A stretch of DNA of 64,000 nt from Pseudomonas putida (GCF_003228315.1 NZ_CP029693.1:1302001-1366000); one strand, 5' to 3'. Positions 1-7,406 are shown, counted from the first letter of the stretch. Notes: generated from the sequence alone by a model not told the origin. Made by a program: numbers and translations.

Positions 1-1247
1 TGGGTAGTGCCTTCCACCAAAGCAAAACGGCGCAGCACGTGATCAAGGGCCAACACCTCCCCCGCCCCCCCATTAGGAGCCGGAGCGGCCTCGCTGACGG
101 CGTCGTCGGCTCGGCTCGGCTCGGGCATGTCACCAGAAGGGGTCGGGGGAAGATCACGCGGATCCGGCCGTGACGAATGCTGCATACCCAACATACGCGC
201 AGCGTCCTTCACTGCCTTCGACTGATCACCGCTGTGCTCGAGCAAACAGAACACCTCGAAGGCATCATTCTGATGTCCGTTCGCCAACGGATCGGCACCG
301 TGGTGCGAGTAGACCTTGCCTTCGTCACTGATCGTCACGCCCGGTAGCCCGGTACTGCTCTGCGGGTAAAGCCACTTGCTACCCCGCTTGATATACCCAT
401 GAGCACGAAGCAGCTCCGCCACGTCGTGGCAACGATTGAACTCATCAATCACCGATGGACGCTTACCTGAAGTAGGTGTCGGACGATTCTTGACCTTCGC
501 CGGCGGAGTGGCTGGCTTGATCGCCCACGGGCATGCCGCTTCGGCATCACGCTTGAAGATGTCCCAGTTTTGCCAGATGTTCAGCAAGTCGATGGTCAGC
601 GTAGGCAACCCGTCTGCTGCATTCGGCGGCGTTCTCCAGATATAAGGTTTGCCTGTGCCCGGGTGGATCGAAGGCGGGAAAACATCCTGTACAAGGCCTG
701 CACGCAACTCAAACACCGTGAAACGCTTGTACTCTTCGGCCTCCGCACGCGCGGCGGCTTCCCCGGCAGCATCACCCTGCTCTTTCGCGACCTTGGCCTG
801 ATCCATCAAAACCCTGTGAATCGAGCCGTCAGGGTCTTTTTCATTCGGCCATGAAAGCGAATGCCGGGTCAGCTCAACGCCCTCCGGCAACTTGAAGACC
901 ACCCGGAAGCGCGCAGGGTTACCGACAATTGTTGGGTACACCAGTGCCATGGCGTCCAGATCAACACCCAACAACTCATACAACACATGCCGCGTCCACT
1001 GAACGTCGTCGACGTCCAACGAGCAGACACGGCTCGGCCCGAGCACGACGCCAAGGTTATGGTTGGGGTTTCGTTGCCAGAATGCTTCAGCATCAGCAGC
1101 ATCGGTGATGTAGCCGCCAGGCTTGTTCCACCCCAGCCCCTTGGGGGCTTTCTCACCTGGCTCAATGGAGACCAGGGCAAGATCGAAGGTGTTGATGTAA
1201 CGCTTTGCCCATTCGGCGATGGCGATTCCTTTTGCCTGTTCACTCAT
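1..1247 (-). CDS. Phage replication protein with N-terminal primase-polymerase (prim-pol) domain, C-terminus outside window
   Basis: Reading leftward from the ATG at 1247 the frame stays open for 415 codons to the window edge, so the protein is incomplete at its C-terminus. The first ~200 residues resemble bifunctional primase/polymerase domains of phage and plasmid replication proteins: a KAPKGLGWNK block is followed by GVVLGPSRVCSLDVDDV, where the Asp residues fit the catalytic acidic cluster. The last visible residues (HVLRRFALVEGTT) resemble the start of the DUF5906/helicase-like module that often follows. A strong GGGAGG lies just before the ATG. The product would prime and probably unwind phage DNA. 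It overlaps the upstream TraR-like gene by 4 bases, so they are translationally coupled. Confidence 0.82.
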   Translation of the reverse strand, partial: MSEQAKGIAIAEWAKRYINTFDLALVSIEPGEKAPKGLGWNKPGGYITDAADAEAFWQRNPNHNLGVVLGPSRVCSLDVDDVQWTRHVLYELLGVDLDAMALVYPTIVGNPARFRVVFKLPEGVELTRHSLSWPNEKDPDGSIHRVLMDQAKVAKEQGDAAGEAAARAEAEEYKRFTVFELRAGLVQDVFPPSIHPGTGKPYIWRTPPNAADGLPTLTIDLLNIWQNWDIFKRDAEAACPWAIKPATPPAKVKNRPTPTSGKRPSVIDEFNRCHDVAELLRAHGYIKRGSKWLYPQSSTGLPGVTISDEGKVYSHHGADPLANGHQNDAFEVFCLLEHSGDQSKAVKDAARMLGMQHSSRPDPRDLPPTPSGDMPEPSRADDAVSEAAPAPNGGAGEVLALDHVLRRFALVEGTT

Positions 1248-1447
1248 CGCCGAGCCTCCCGTAACCCCTGACAGTCGACGCAGGTTTGGCAACCCACAAT
1301 AGCCTGCTGTCGAAGCAACGGGATGTCGCCACCGCAATCATCGCAAAACTCTGCGCTGATGCGCCTTGATGACGCACGACGACTGCGTTGAAGCGCAACG
1401 TCGAGCAGGTACTGCGCCTGTTCGTTGGCACGATCAATGTCATCCAT
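1244..1447 (-). CDS. TraR/DksA-family C4 zinc-finger protein (67 aa)
   Basis: A 67-residue protein starting MDDIDRANEQAQ. A C4 zinc finger of TraR/DksA type is visible in the C-terminal half: CDDCGGDIP followed about 15 residues later by CVDCQ. Short TraR-like proteins of phages and plasmids bind the secondary channel of RNA polymerase and alter promoter choice without needing ppGpp. A GGAGG eight bases before the ATG supports this start over the longer reading beginning at 1591. The stop overlaps the replication gene start (ATGA) and the 5' end overlaps the CII-family gene by 8 bases, so it belongs to the leftward early operon. Confidence 0.85.
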   Translation of the reverse strand: MDDIDRANEQAQYLLDVALQRSRRASSRRISAEFCDDCGGDIPLLRQQAIVGCQTCVDCQGLREARR

Positions 1448-1928
1448 TGACACGGTCCTCCATCGCCTGACGGGCACCAGCCATGATGCCGAGGATTTCG
1501 CGAATAACGTCCATGCCCTGTTTTTCCAGTTCGAGGACTTCGTGAAGCTCCCAAACGTTGTCAGCTGCGCCGTCATGCATGGCAGCCACAAACTCCCCTG
1601 TCTCGCCGAGCAACTTTCCGACGGCTTTCAACGCATCGCGCGTGGCCGGCACCGGCACCGGGCGATACCAGACGGCCCCTGCAGGACGCATCAGCGCATC
1701 GAGCAAGCGCGCATCGCCCGTCAACCGAATGAGCTCTTCCAGCTCATCAGGATTCAGCCAGCGGCGCTCTTCATCGAGTTTGAGTTTTTTCTGAAGGGTG
1801 TCGTTGTCCAACACCATGTCAAAGGCAAGGGCGGTGATTCCGCCCTTGTAGTCACGACCGGCGCGATAGATCGCCTGGCGCAATGGAAGGACCGGACCAG
1901 CGTCCGGCAACAGATCTGTTCGACTCAT
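1440..1928 (-). CDS. Phage regulatory protein, CII/YmfL-like family
   Basis: A 162-residue protein starting MSRTDLLPDAG. It resembles the 'phage regulatory CII family' that follows cro in many Pseudomonas lambdoid prophages, with an N-terminal helical region (YRAGRDYKGGITALAFD, then a basic KKLKLDEERR stretch) expected to bind DNA, and a C-terminal helical part. Start chosen because AGGGG lies about 10 bases upstream; a longer reading from 2069 has no support. By position, the second gene behind the Cro-like protein, it would be the lysis-lysogeny decision activator. The family call is from general resemblance and gene order, not a diagnostic motif. Confidence 0.65.
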   Translation of the reverse strand: MSRTDLLPDAGPVLPLRQAIYRAGRDYKGGITALAFDMVLDNDTLQKKLKLDEERRWLNPDELEELIRLTGDARLLDALMRPAGAVWYRPVPVPATRDALKAVGKLLGETGEFVAAMHDGAADNVWELHEVLELEKQGMDVIREILGIMAGARQAMEDRVNG

Positions 1929-2065
1929 AACCGTAAATCCCCTGTTTACGGTGTAGCCATAAGATGAGGTAGTCCCTATCCTACAACCACGACCGATGTA
2001 CATGTGCTGTGTGTCGTCGTAGCTGGGCTGGGGGATCTTTGGTGAGAGGCCCCAGCTCGGCACCT

Positions 2066-2320
2066 TCAAGCCACGTTGAGTTTGAGATCTTCAGGATCAC
2101 AAAAAACGTCAGGCCTCAATTCGTAACGAGATGCCCCGGTCAACCGCTCCACCCTTAGAACAAGCTCAGCAGGCAACTTGCCCTTTTTGAGCCAGTAAGA
2201 AACAAGCTGCTGTGAAACCGGTTTGGCAGAGGTCGAGATCAATCGAGCGAAATCGGATTGACCTCCCGCCTTATCTATTGCTTCGGTAAAGGCCCTCCGC
2301 ATGGAATCTGAAGTAGTCAT
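2066..2320 (-). CDS. Cro/YdaS-like helix-turn-helix protein
   Basis: An 84-residue protein starting MTTSDSMRRAFTEAI. The segment GGQSDFARLI ... KPVSQQLVSYWLKKGKLP is a classic Cro/YdaS helix-turn-helix, with the recognition helix around VSQQLVSYWL. It is transcribed away from the CI-like repressor across an 87-base divergent space, the standard position of cro. GAGG seven bases ahead of the ATG at 2320 decides the start; an in-frame ATG at 2338 is also possible. It should repress the repressor gene and allow lytic growth. It heads the leftward operon leading to the CII-like, TraR-like and replication genes. Confidence 0.82.
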   Translation of the reverse strand: MTTSDSMRRAFTEAIDKAGGQSDFARLISTSAKPVSQQLVSYWLKKGKLPAELVLRVERLTGASRYELRPDVFCDPEDLKLNVA

Positions 2321-2338
2321 GTCAACCTCACGCGTCAT

Positions 2339-2425
2339 TTACAAATCCAATTTACGGCTTTTTTTGTTAAACCTCAACGTCTTTTTACGTTTGAAAGGCA
2401 ACAAATCTTTTTGTAGCCTCGCGTA
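2339..2425. promoter_or_regulatory. Divergent CI/Cro operator-promoter region
   Basis: An AT-rich 87-base gap between the divergently read cro-like and cI-like genes. Two dyads are visible: AACGTCTTTTTACGTT (2376-2391, 5-bp arms, 6-base spacer) and ACAAATCTTTTTGT (2401-2414, 5-bp arms, 4-base spacer). A third T-rich segment (2358-2370) may be another half-site. These are candidate operators for both repressors. The promoters themselves are not clear enough to place. Confidence 0.6.
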
Positions 2426-3187
2426 ATGAATACGACCGATACCTCCCCCAGCGTAACCGCCAGGCTTTTTAAGGCCCGTCGTCAGCAGTTGAACCTTACT
2501 CAAGCCCAGCTAGCTGAGATGGTTACTAACAGCCTTCCGCCAGGTGAACAGCTCTCTCAGCAAACCTATGCTGCTTTTGAAAGTGGCAAATCCCAATCAT
2601 CAAAGCACCGAGCCCACATCGCCAAGGCGCTGGGGATACTCGATCAGCTGCTTGCGCTGGATCTAGGCTTGGGTTACGAAGAGCCGAAGCAAGCCGTGGA
2701 ATCAAACGCGGCCATGCTTGGACCAATTGAAGCGTGGGACGATGACACGCCTCTAGATGACGACGAAGTCGAGGTTCCATTGCTCAAGGAAGTAGAGCTG
2801 TCAGCAGGATCAGGCCGAGTCGCAATTCAAGCCCACTCGAAGGCAAAACTCAGATTCGGGAAAATCACGCTGAGGAAACAAGGTGTCCAACCAGAGAATG
2901 CCGTATGTGTTTCCGTCTACGGCAACAGCATGGAGCCTGTATTGCCACATGGAAGTACGGTAGGCGTTGATCGCGGAAAAACTACAGTTAAAGATGGCGA
3001 CATCTATGCGCTTGATCACAATGGGCAGTTGCGAGTAAAAATTCTTTACCGGTTGCCATCTGGTGGAATGCGATTACGCAGCTTCAACCGCGACGAACAC
3101 GAAGACGAAGAGTACGGACCAGAGCAGCTTGCAGAACAGAACCTCTCCATTATTGGAAGAGTCTTTTGGTACTCCGTTCTCCGCTGA
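2426..3187 (+). CDS. CI-like phage repressor: XRE helix-turn-helix plus S24 (LexA-like) self-cleaving peptidase domain
   Basis: A 253-residue protein. Residues ~10-75 form an XRE-type DNA-binding domain (RRQQLNLTQAQLAEMV ... LSQQTYAAFESGK). After an acidic linker, the C-terminal S24 domain shows the catalytic Ser in YGNSMEP and the catalytic Lys in LRVKILYR. This is the arrangement of lambda CI and LexA repressors, which maintain lysogeny and are inactivated by RecA-stimulated self-cleavage after DNA damage. A possible cleavage dipeptide is the AG in ELSAGSGR, upstream of the catalytic Ser. It is divergent from the Cro-like gene and followed at once by a strong hairpin terminator. Confidence 0.92.
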   Translation: MNTTDTSPSVTARLFKARRQQLNLTQAQLAEMVTNSLPPGEQLSQQTYAAFESGKSQSSKHRAHIAKALGILDQLLALDLGLGYEEPKQAVESNAAMLGPIEAWDDDTPLDDDEVEVPLLKEVELSAGSGRVAIQAHSKAKLRFGKITLRKQGVQPENAVCVSVYGNSMEPVLPHGSTVGVDRGKTTVKDGDIYALDHNGQLRVKILYRLPSGGMRLRSFNRDEHEDEEYGPEQLAEQNLSIIGRVFWYSVLR

Positions 3188-3203
3188 TATTAGCTAACAA
3201 AAG

Positions 3204-3226
3204 AGCCCGCAGATGCGGGCTTTTTT
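3204..3226 (+). terminator. Rho-independent terminator of the cI-like gene
   Basis: A perfect 7-bp stem AGCCCGC / GCGGGCT with loop AGAT, followed by a T6 run, 16 bases after the repressor stop codon. Confidence 0.85.
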
Positions 3227-3228
3227 GT

Positions 3229-3321
3229 GTCTACAAAAAAACAATACAAAAAATCATGTTGTTTTTAACGTGTTTTCTTGTAATCTAAATCTCGTACCCC
3301 TCTCACCAAAGAGTACGAGCC
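3229..3321 (+). promoter_or_regulatory. Likely early (PL-like) promoter region
   Basis: An AT-rich stretch between the repressor terminator and the first gene of the rightward early operon. It contains AACGTGTTTTCTTGT (from about 3267), similar to the dyad AACGTCTTTTTACGTT of the CI/Cro operators, so the same repressor may act here. The -35/-10 hexamers cannot be fixed with confidence. Confidence 0.35.
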
Positions 3322-3522
3322 ATGCAAACCACACAGCACAGCAACACCCGCTGCCCGGTTTACCTGCACCCATCAGCGTGCAGTAACCGCGCAGCGGTCG
3401 AAGCCATCCAGCGCCGCACCGGCTTGCTGGTCATCACCACCCCCAAAGGCCGTGCCGCCATCGTCGAATCGGCACACACCGTCGCCGACAGCTCGCTGCC
3501 TTTCGGGGGTGACGCTGCATGA
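3322..3522 (+). CDS. Small phage protein of unknown function (66 aa)
   Basis: A 66-residue ORF starting MQTTQHSNTRCPVYL, first gene of the rightward early operon. No domain recognised; no signal peptide, membrane segment or metal motif. Its last codons overlap the start of the next gene (ATGA at 3519-3522), a pattern repeated down this operon, which supports it as a real translated gene. The middle part (AVEAIQRRTGLLVITTPKGRAAIVE) looks like a compact alpha-beta fold. A function cannot be given from the sequence. Confidence 0.6.
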   Translation: MQTTQHSNTRCPVYLHPSACSNRAAVEAIQRRTGLLVITTPKGRAAIVESAHTVADSSLPFGGDAA

Positions 3523-3827
3523 ATCACACCACCCCAGAGGAACTGTTACTGCAGATCCTATCCACGTGCCTGCTGATCAATACGCAAGGCAAATGGCACG
3601 CCTTCTTTGACTTGGCCGGTCACGTTGGCCAAGTCGACGTGAGGGTCGTTCCGTCAAACACCAACTATCACGCGCGAAAACCCGGTGATACGGCCAGGCA
3701 GCAAGCGACTTTCACTTCAACCGATCAATACCCGAGCGAACACCTCACCGAAGAACATTTTCGTCAGGCCCTTGTTGATCTACTGGCATGGACTCAGGGC
3801 TATATCAACATGGGGAATGAAGAATGA
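3519..3827 (+). CDS. Hypothetical phage protein (102 aa)
   Basis: A 102-residue soluble protein starting MNHTTPEELLLQIL. No family recognised. It overlaps its neighbours on both sides by the ATGA arrangement (3519 and 3824), which argues for co-translation within the early operon. The body has an HAFFDLAGHVGQVDVRVVPS beta-rich part and an acidic C-terminus. Early phage genes in this position are often host-takeover or anti-restriction factors, but nothing in the sequence assigns it to one of these. Confidence 0.6.
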   Translation: MNHTTPEELLLQILSTCLLINTQGKWHAFFDLAGHVGQVDVRVVPSNTNYHARKPGDTARQQATFTSTDQYPSEHLTEEHFRQALVDLLAWTQGYINMGNEE

Positions 3828-4396
3828 ACCAATTATTGATCGGGCTCGCCGGCCGTGCCCGCACCGGCAAAACCACAGCAGCCAATCACCTGGTTAACGT
3901 TCACGGATTTCAGGGGTACGCGTTTGCTGACCCGCTGCGCGACGGCCTGATGAACATCCTCAACCTGAGCCCTTGCGATTTCGACGGAGCTCGTAAAGAG
4001 CAGCCGATTGAATGGCTGGGCCGCTCTCCGCGCGAGCTGATGCAGTCCCTGGGCACCGACTGGGGACGCGATCAGGTTCACCCGGACCTGTGGCTGCTAC
4101 TGGCTGCACAGAACCTCGAATTCCTGGGCCAGACCAACGACACCGCCACGGGCTTCGTGATCAGCGACCTTCGCTTCGAAAACGAAGCGGAATTCGTCCG
4201 TAAACGTGGCGGGATGGTGATCCACTTCCTTCGCCCAGATGCAGTCGAGGTCAATCCACACCTGAGTGAAGCCGGCGTAGGCATTCAGGATTGCGATCTG
4301 GTACTGCACAACGATGGCGCTCTTGAAGACTTGTTCGGTCAACTGGATGAGTTCTTCAACGCCCTGACCGCTCGGCTCGAAAGCCGCGCAGCCTGA
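3824..4396 (+). CDS. Deoxynucleoside monophosphate kinase (phage dNMP kinase family)
   Basis: A 190-residue P-loop kinase. The Walker A motif is at the N-terminus (GLAGRARTGKTT, residues ~7-18), followed by FADPLRDGL and the block GRSPRELMQSLGTDWGRD, typical of T4 gp1-like dNMP kinases found in phages. The segment VISDLRFENEAEFVR fits the second conserved phosphate-binding region. The enzyme would phosphorylate dNMPs to dNDPs to feed phage DNA synthesis. It overlaps the preceding gene by 4 bases. Together with the HD-domain hydrolase downstream, it indicates that the phage adjusts the nucleotide pool. Confidence 0.82.
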   Translation: MNQLLIGLAGRARTGKTTAANHLVNVHGFQGYAFADPLRDGLMNILNLSPCDFDGARKEQPIEWLGRSPRELMQSLGTDWGRDQVHPDLWLLLAAQNLEFLGQTNDTATGFVISDLRFENEAEFVRKRGGMVIHFLRPDAVEVNPHLSEAGVGIQDCDLVLHNDGALEDLFGQLDEFFNALTARLESRAA

Positions 4397-4406
4397 GGGT
4401 CGCACC

Positions 4407-4682
4407 ATGAACCGCACCCTGGACGAAACCGCCGCATTGCTCGGGCTCAAGCCCCGCGCCTTCCGCACCAGGTTGCGGGAGCTGGGAATCCTGAACAGCA
4501 GTGGCGACCTTGCAAGTCAGCATCGGGACCGGGGCTATCTGTACTCGGACCCACGCACCACCTTGATTCGCTCCCTGAACAAATATCGCCACTACACCGT
4601 GGTGATGGTGAAGGAAGAAGGGATCGACTGGCTGGCAAAAAAGCTTGGAATCACCATCACGAACAAGGATGCCGCCGCATGA
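4407..4682 (+). CDS. Phage KilAC-domain (antirepressor C-terminal-like) DNA-binding protein
   Basis: A 91-residue protein that looks like a stand-alone KilAC domain, the C-terminal part of phage antirepressors. It has a helix-turn-helix-like start (DETAALLGLKPRAFRTRLRE), a middle with DRGYLYSDP, and the typical ending GIDWLAKKLGI. The N-terminal BRO/AntA part found in full antirepressors is absent, so this is a short form. It may modulate repressor activity or bind phage DNA. It overlaps the following PrtN-like gene by 4 bases. The family call is good; the exact role is inferred. Confidence 0.65.
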   Translation: MNRTLDETAALLGLKPRAFRTRLRELGILNSSGDLASQHRDRGYLYSDPRTTLIRSLNKYRHYTVVMVKEEGIDWLAKKLGITITNKDAAA

Positions 4683-4921
4683 GCAACACCCTCGATCTGC
4701 TGCGCAAACAGTTCGCAACCCCCTGCCCTTCCCTGACCGCTGTGCGTGAACAGTACTTCACCCACATCCGCACCGATCGCTACCTGCTGGAAGAGATCAA
4801 GGCCGGCCGCATCCAGTTGGTCGTGAAGCGCCTGCACGACTCGGCGCGAGCAAAGCGCGTGGTTTACCTGCATGACCTGGCCAACTTCCTCGACGCCCAA
4901 GCGGCGAAGCAAGCGGCCTGA
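4679..4921 (+). CDS. Pyocin activator PrtN-family protein
   Basis: An 80-residue protein with the PrtN pattern: a start NTLDLLRKQFATPCPSLTAVRE, a middle helix-turn-helix-like block (RYLLEEIKAGRIQLVVKR), and RVVYLHDLANFLDAQ near the end. In P. aeruginosa PrtN turns on pyocin genes after DNA damage; small PrtN homologues are also common in Pseudomonas prophages, where they are thought to activate phage promoters. Here it sits in the early operon directly behind the KilAC-like gene. It could act on the prophage or on resident pyocin genes; the sequence does not decide. Confidence 0.75.
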   Translation: MSNTLDLLRKQFATPCPSLTAVREQYFTHIRTDRYLLEEIKAGRIQLVVKRLHDSARAKRVVYLHDLANFLDAQAAKQAA

Positions 4922-4982
4922 TTCAACGGTGGCCCCTGCCGCTCAGGGGTAAACAACACAAACCCAATGAGGCACACAGCAC

Positions 4983-5324
4983 ATGAGCAAAGCACGCCCC
5001 TTCATCGACACGCTAAGGGACATCGAGGCCGGCGGCCTACTCGATGAACTGAGCGAGGCCCAGTTCGGCCTGATCGATGCCATTCGCCTTTCCGGCAAGC
5101 CCGGAAAGCTGGTCATCGAGCTGAACTACAAGCCCGACGGCCGTGGCCAGATGAACATCAAAGCCGATGTGAAGGTGAAAGAACCAGCCCTGTCCCGAGG
5201 CACATCACTGTTCTTCCTCACACCCGAAGGCAACCTCACCCGCCGCGACCCTCGACAGCAGGACCTCGCTCTTCGCCCTGTTGAAGACGACGACCAAACC
5301 CCACTGCGCCACGTCGCGCCGTAA
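4983..5324 (+). CDS. Hypothetical phage protein (113 aa)
   Basis: A 113-residue soluble protein starting MSKARPFIDTLRDIEAGG. No named family recognised, though proteins of this appearance are common in Pseudomonas prophages ahead of DUF2303 genes. The N-terminal half is helical and acidic. The middle (GKLVIELNYKPDGRGQMNIKADVKVKEP) alternates like a beta-hairpin, and the C-terminal tail is charged and probably disordered. It lies 61 bases behind the PrtN-like gene and 33 bases ahead of the DUF2303 gene, in the same transcription unit. Confidence 0.65.
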   Translation: MSKARPFIDTLRDIEAGGLLDELSEAQFGLIDAIRLSGKPGKLVIELNYKPDGRGQMNIKADVKVKEPALSRGTSLFFLTPEGNLTRRDPRQQDLALRPVEDDDQTPLRHVAP

Positions 5325-5357
5325 CGATCACTCACCGAAGAACCTGGAGCACATCCA

Positions 5358-6179
5358 ATGCAAGAAGCTATCAACCAGCTGGTCACACTGGCCCAGTCAC
5401 TGGGCAAGCCACTGGATCATCCGGCACTGCCGGCACCTTTCGCACTCGTCCCTGATAACGTCCAGATCAAGGACCTCGAAGGCCTGCTGTCCGCTCCGAC
5501 CCGGATCCGCCAAGGCGTGAAAGTCCTCGATGCCGATACCTTCATCGCGTACATCAATCGCTACGCATCCAGCGCGTCGGTGGTGTTCTGCGATGGACCC
5601 GAAGGCCGTACCTTCAAGGGCGTGCTCGACTACCACCAGCCTGACCACCCTTCATGGGGTCAGCACGTGGCCATCTACCAGTGCCCGATCAGCATCGAGT
5701 GGGGCCGCTGGAAGAGTTCGGATCGCAAAAAGATGGACCAGGCCACTTTCGCTGAGTTCTTCGAAGACAACATCAAGGACATCACCGTCCCTGAAGGCAT
5801 TCCCACCGCGCCATCGGCAGCCGACATGCTGGAAATCAGCCGGACCCTCGAAGCCAAGAAAAATATCAGCTTCCGCCAAGGCACCCGACTCGACAACGGC
5901 CAAGTCCAGCTCACCTACAACGAACAGATTGATGGCCAGGCTGGCGAAACCGGGCAGCTCAAGATCCCTGAGCAGTTCTACATCGGCGTGAAGCCATTCC
6001 TCGGCGGCGACGCCTTCTGCGTGGCCGTTCGCTTCCGCTACCGCATCCAAGAATCCCGCCTAGTCATGTGGTTCGAGCTGGTCCGTCCGGACAAGGTACT
6101 GGAAGAGGCCTACACCACCGTGCGGGCCAAGATCCAAGAGTCAATCGGCGAAGTGCCGATGTACGAAGCAACCATCTAA
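5358..6179 (+). CDS. DUF2303 (YfdQ-like) phage protein
   Basis: A 273-residue protein matching the DUF2303/YfdQ family, which is widespread in prophages of enterobacteria and pseudomonads. Family-like parts include GVKVLDADTFIAYINRY near residue 60, the VVFCDGPEGRTFKGVLDYHQP block, and a C-terminal beta-rich half (FRYRIQESRLVMWFELVRP). The biochemical role is unknown; the family usually sits beside recombination or nucleotide-metabolism genes of phages, as here. No membrane segment or signal peptide. It starts with ATG at 5358, 33 bases after the preceding gene. Confidence 0.82.
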   Translation: MQEAINQLVTLAQSLGKPLDHPALPAPFALVPDNVQIKDLEGLLSAPTRIRQGVKVLDADTFIAYINRYASSASVVFCDGPEGRTFKGVLDYHQPDHPSWGQHVAIYQCPISIEWGRWKSSDRKKMDQATFAEFFEDNIKDITVPEGIPTAPSAADMLEISRTLEAKKNISFRQGTRLDNGQVQLTYNEQIDGQAGETGQLKIPEQFYIGVKPFLGGDAFCVAVRFRYRIQESRLVMWFELVRPDKVLEEAYTTVRAKIQESIGEVPMYEATI

Positions 6180-6250
6180 CCATTACAGCACCCCGCCGCC
6201 GGCCTCTCACCAATGATCCCGGCGGCGGGCTCTACCGAGGAACACAGCAC

Positions 6251-6697
6251 ATGCAAACACAACACCTGATCATCATCGCCACCTTCTCGGCCCTTGGGCT
6301 GCTGATGATGACCTACTTCATTCGCAAAGCGATCGGGCGGGCGTTCGAGAAAAGGGTTGCAACTCAAGCTACAGAACACCGGGATCGTGTATCAGCCCTA
6401 ACCTCAGACATCACCCGCCTGATCAACGTAGGCCTTGATCGCGATGAACGCCATCAGCGGGAAATCCGGGCACTGAAAATCGATCACCTTGCAGCCTTGT
6501 CGCAACACACAGCCTCGCCTTTCACCGAAATAGACCATCAGTTCTTGAAGCAAGTCCACGGGACATTGCTGCTCGCTAAACAGACATGGCGCGCAATACC
6601 CGGCACCGAGCCCTACCAGGTGAAAGCAGAACGCCAAGCCGAAACAGTTCTCGAACTGGCCAGCCGCATCCACGTAGCGCAAGGAGCCGCAGCATGA
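6251..6697 (+). CDS. Small membrane-anchored coiled-coil phage protein
   Basis: A 148-residue protein with a hydrophobic N-terminal segment (LIIIATFSALGLLMMTYFI, residues ~6-24), followed by a charged region that looks like a coiled coil (RDRVSALTSDITRLINVGLDRDERHQRE). The expected topology is one membrane helix with a cytoplasmic or periplasmic helical tail. No family recognised. ATG at 6251 is preferred over the longer reading from 6068, which would run through the end of the DUF2303 gene. Its stop overlaps the HD-domain gene (ATGA). Confidence 0.6.
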   Translation: MQTQHLIIIATFSALGLLMMTYFIRKAIGRAFEKRVATQATEHRDRVSALTSDITRLINVGLDRDERHQREIRALKIDHLAALSQHTASPFTEIDHQFLKQVHGTLLLAKQTWRAIPGTEPYQVKAERQAETVLELASRIHVAQGAAA

Positions 6698-7239
6698 ATT
6701 GGATTCTCACCCGCAGCGGTCGCCAGTTCGACCTGCTGAACCCAACCGCCGCCATGATCAGTCCCCACGACATCGGCCATGCGCTGGCCCGGCTCTGCCG
6801 CTTCACCGGCCACACGCTCGCTCATTACAGCGTGGCGCAGCACAGCATGATCGTCTGCGACCTGGTACCGCAGAAGGACCAGCTCGCTGCCCTACTCCAC
6901 GATGCCACCGAGGCCTACCTGGGCGACATGACCCGACCACTCAAAGCACTCATGCCTGAATACCGCCGGATCGAGCAAGGCGTATGGCATGCCGTCTGCA
7001 ACCGCTTCGACATCGACCCAATCCTGCCAGAGAGCGTAATCCGCGCCGATATGGTGGTGCTGGCCACCGAACGCCGCGATTTGATGCCACAACACCCCGG
7101 CGAATGGGAATGCCTGAAAGGAGTTCCGGCAATGCCCGAGCGCATCACCCCATTGCCAGCTCAAGAGGTAAGTATTCAGTACTTCAGCCGCCTGATGGAG
7201 CTGATGCAGGGTGATCACCGCCGGAGGATGAGTGCATGA
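6694..7239 (+). CDS. HD-domain phosphohydrolase, YfbR-like
   Basis: A 181-residue protein with HD-superfamily metal ligands: His in YSVAQHSMIVCDL (H), the HDATE motif (HD, around residue 70), and a later conserved Asp in the IRADMVVLATERRDLMP segment. The pattern matches YfbR-like 5'-nucleotidases and phage dNTP hydrolases. It may dephosphorylate deoxynucleotides, balancing the pool alongside the dNMP kinase of the same operon. Translation is coupled to both neighbours through ATGA overlaps at 6694 and 7236. The substrate cannot be read from the sequence. Confidence 0.8.
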   Translation: MNWILTRSGRQFDLLNPTAAMISPHDIGHALARLCRFTGHTLAHYSVAQHSMIVCDLVPQKDQLAALLHDATEAYLGDMTRPLKALMPEYRRIEQGVWHAVCNRFDIDPILPESVIRADMVVLATERRDLMPQHPGEWECLKGVPAMPERITPLPAQEVSIQYFSRLMELMQGDHRRRMSA

Positions 7240-7406
7240 CCGCCCTTCGCCGAACAGTCAGAATCCGCCGCGGGCAAATGCCGCCCCTCGACTTGATCAC
7301 GATTTGCGACAAGTGCAACACGTCGCGAGCCCACGGCAACCATCAAAAGTGCAGCAAATTGCGCCAGGTCGAAGGCATCGCGCGACGCACAGGAGGCACC
7401 CCATGA
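7236..7406 (+). CDS. Very small cysteine-containing phage protein (56 aa)
   Basis: A 56-residue ORF (MTALRRTVRIRRGQMPP...). It has an ICDKCN motif (CxxC) followed 14 residues later by a further Cys (QKCS), with His residues between, suggesting a small zinc-binding knuckle. Very basic overall. Both ends show the ATGA overlap seen throughout this operon (7236 with the HD gene, 7403 with the DUF4224 gene), and GGAGG precedes the ATG. This is strong evidence for translation despite the size. Function unknown; nucleic-acid binding is plausible. Confidence 0.65.
   Translation: MTALRRTVRIRRGQMPPLDLITICDKCNTSRAHGNHQKCSKLRQVEGIARRTGGTP

Noticed and set aside
436..854. Short plus-strand frames at the left edge
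   Set aside because: Antisense to the replication gene; no ribosome sites or families.
869..1243. 124-codon minus-strand frame at the left edge
   Set aside because: Out of frame with the open 415-codon prim-pol frame, which has a strong ribosome site and recognisable domain.
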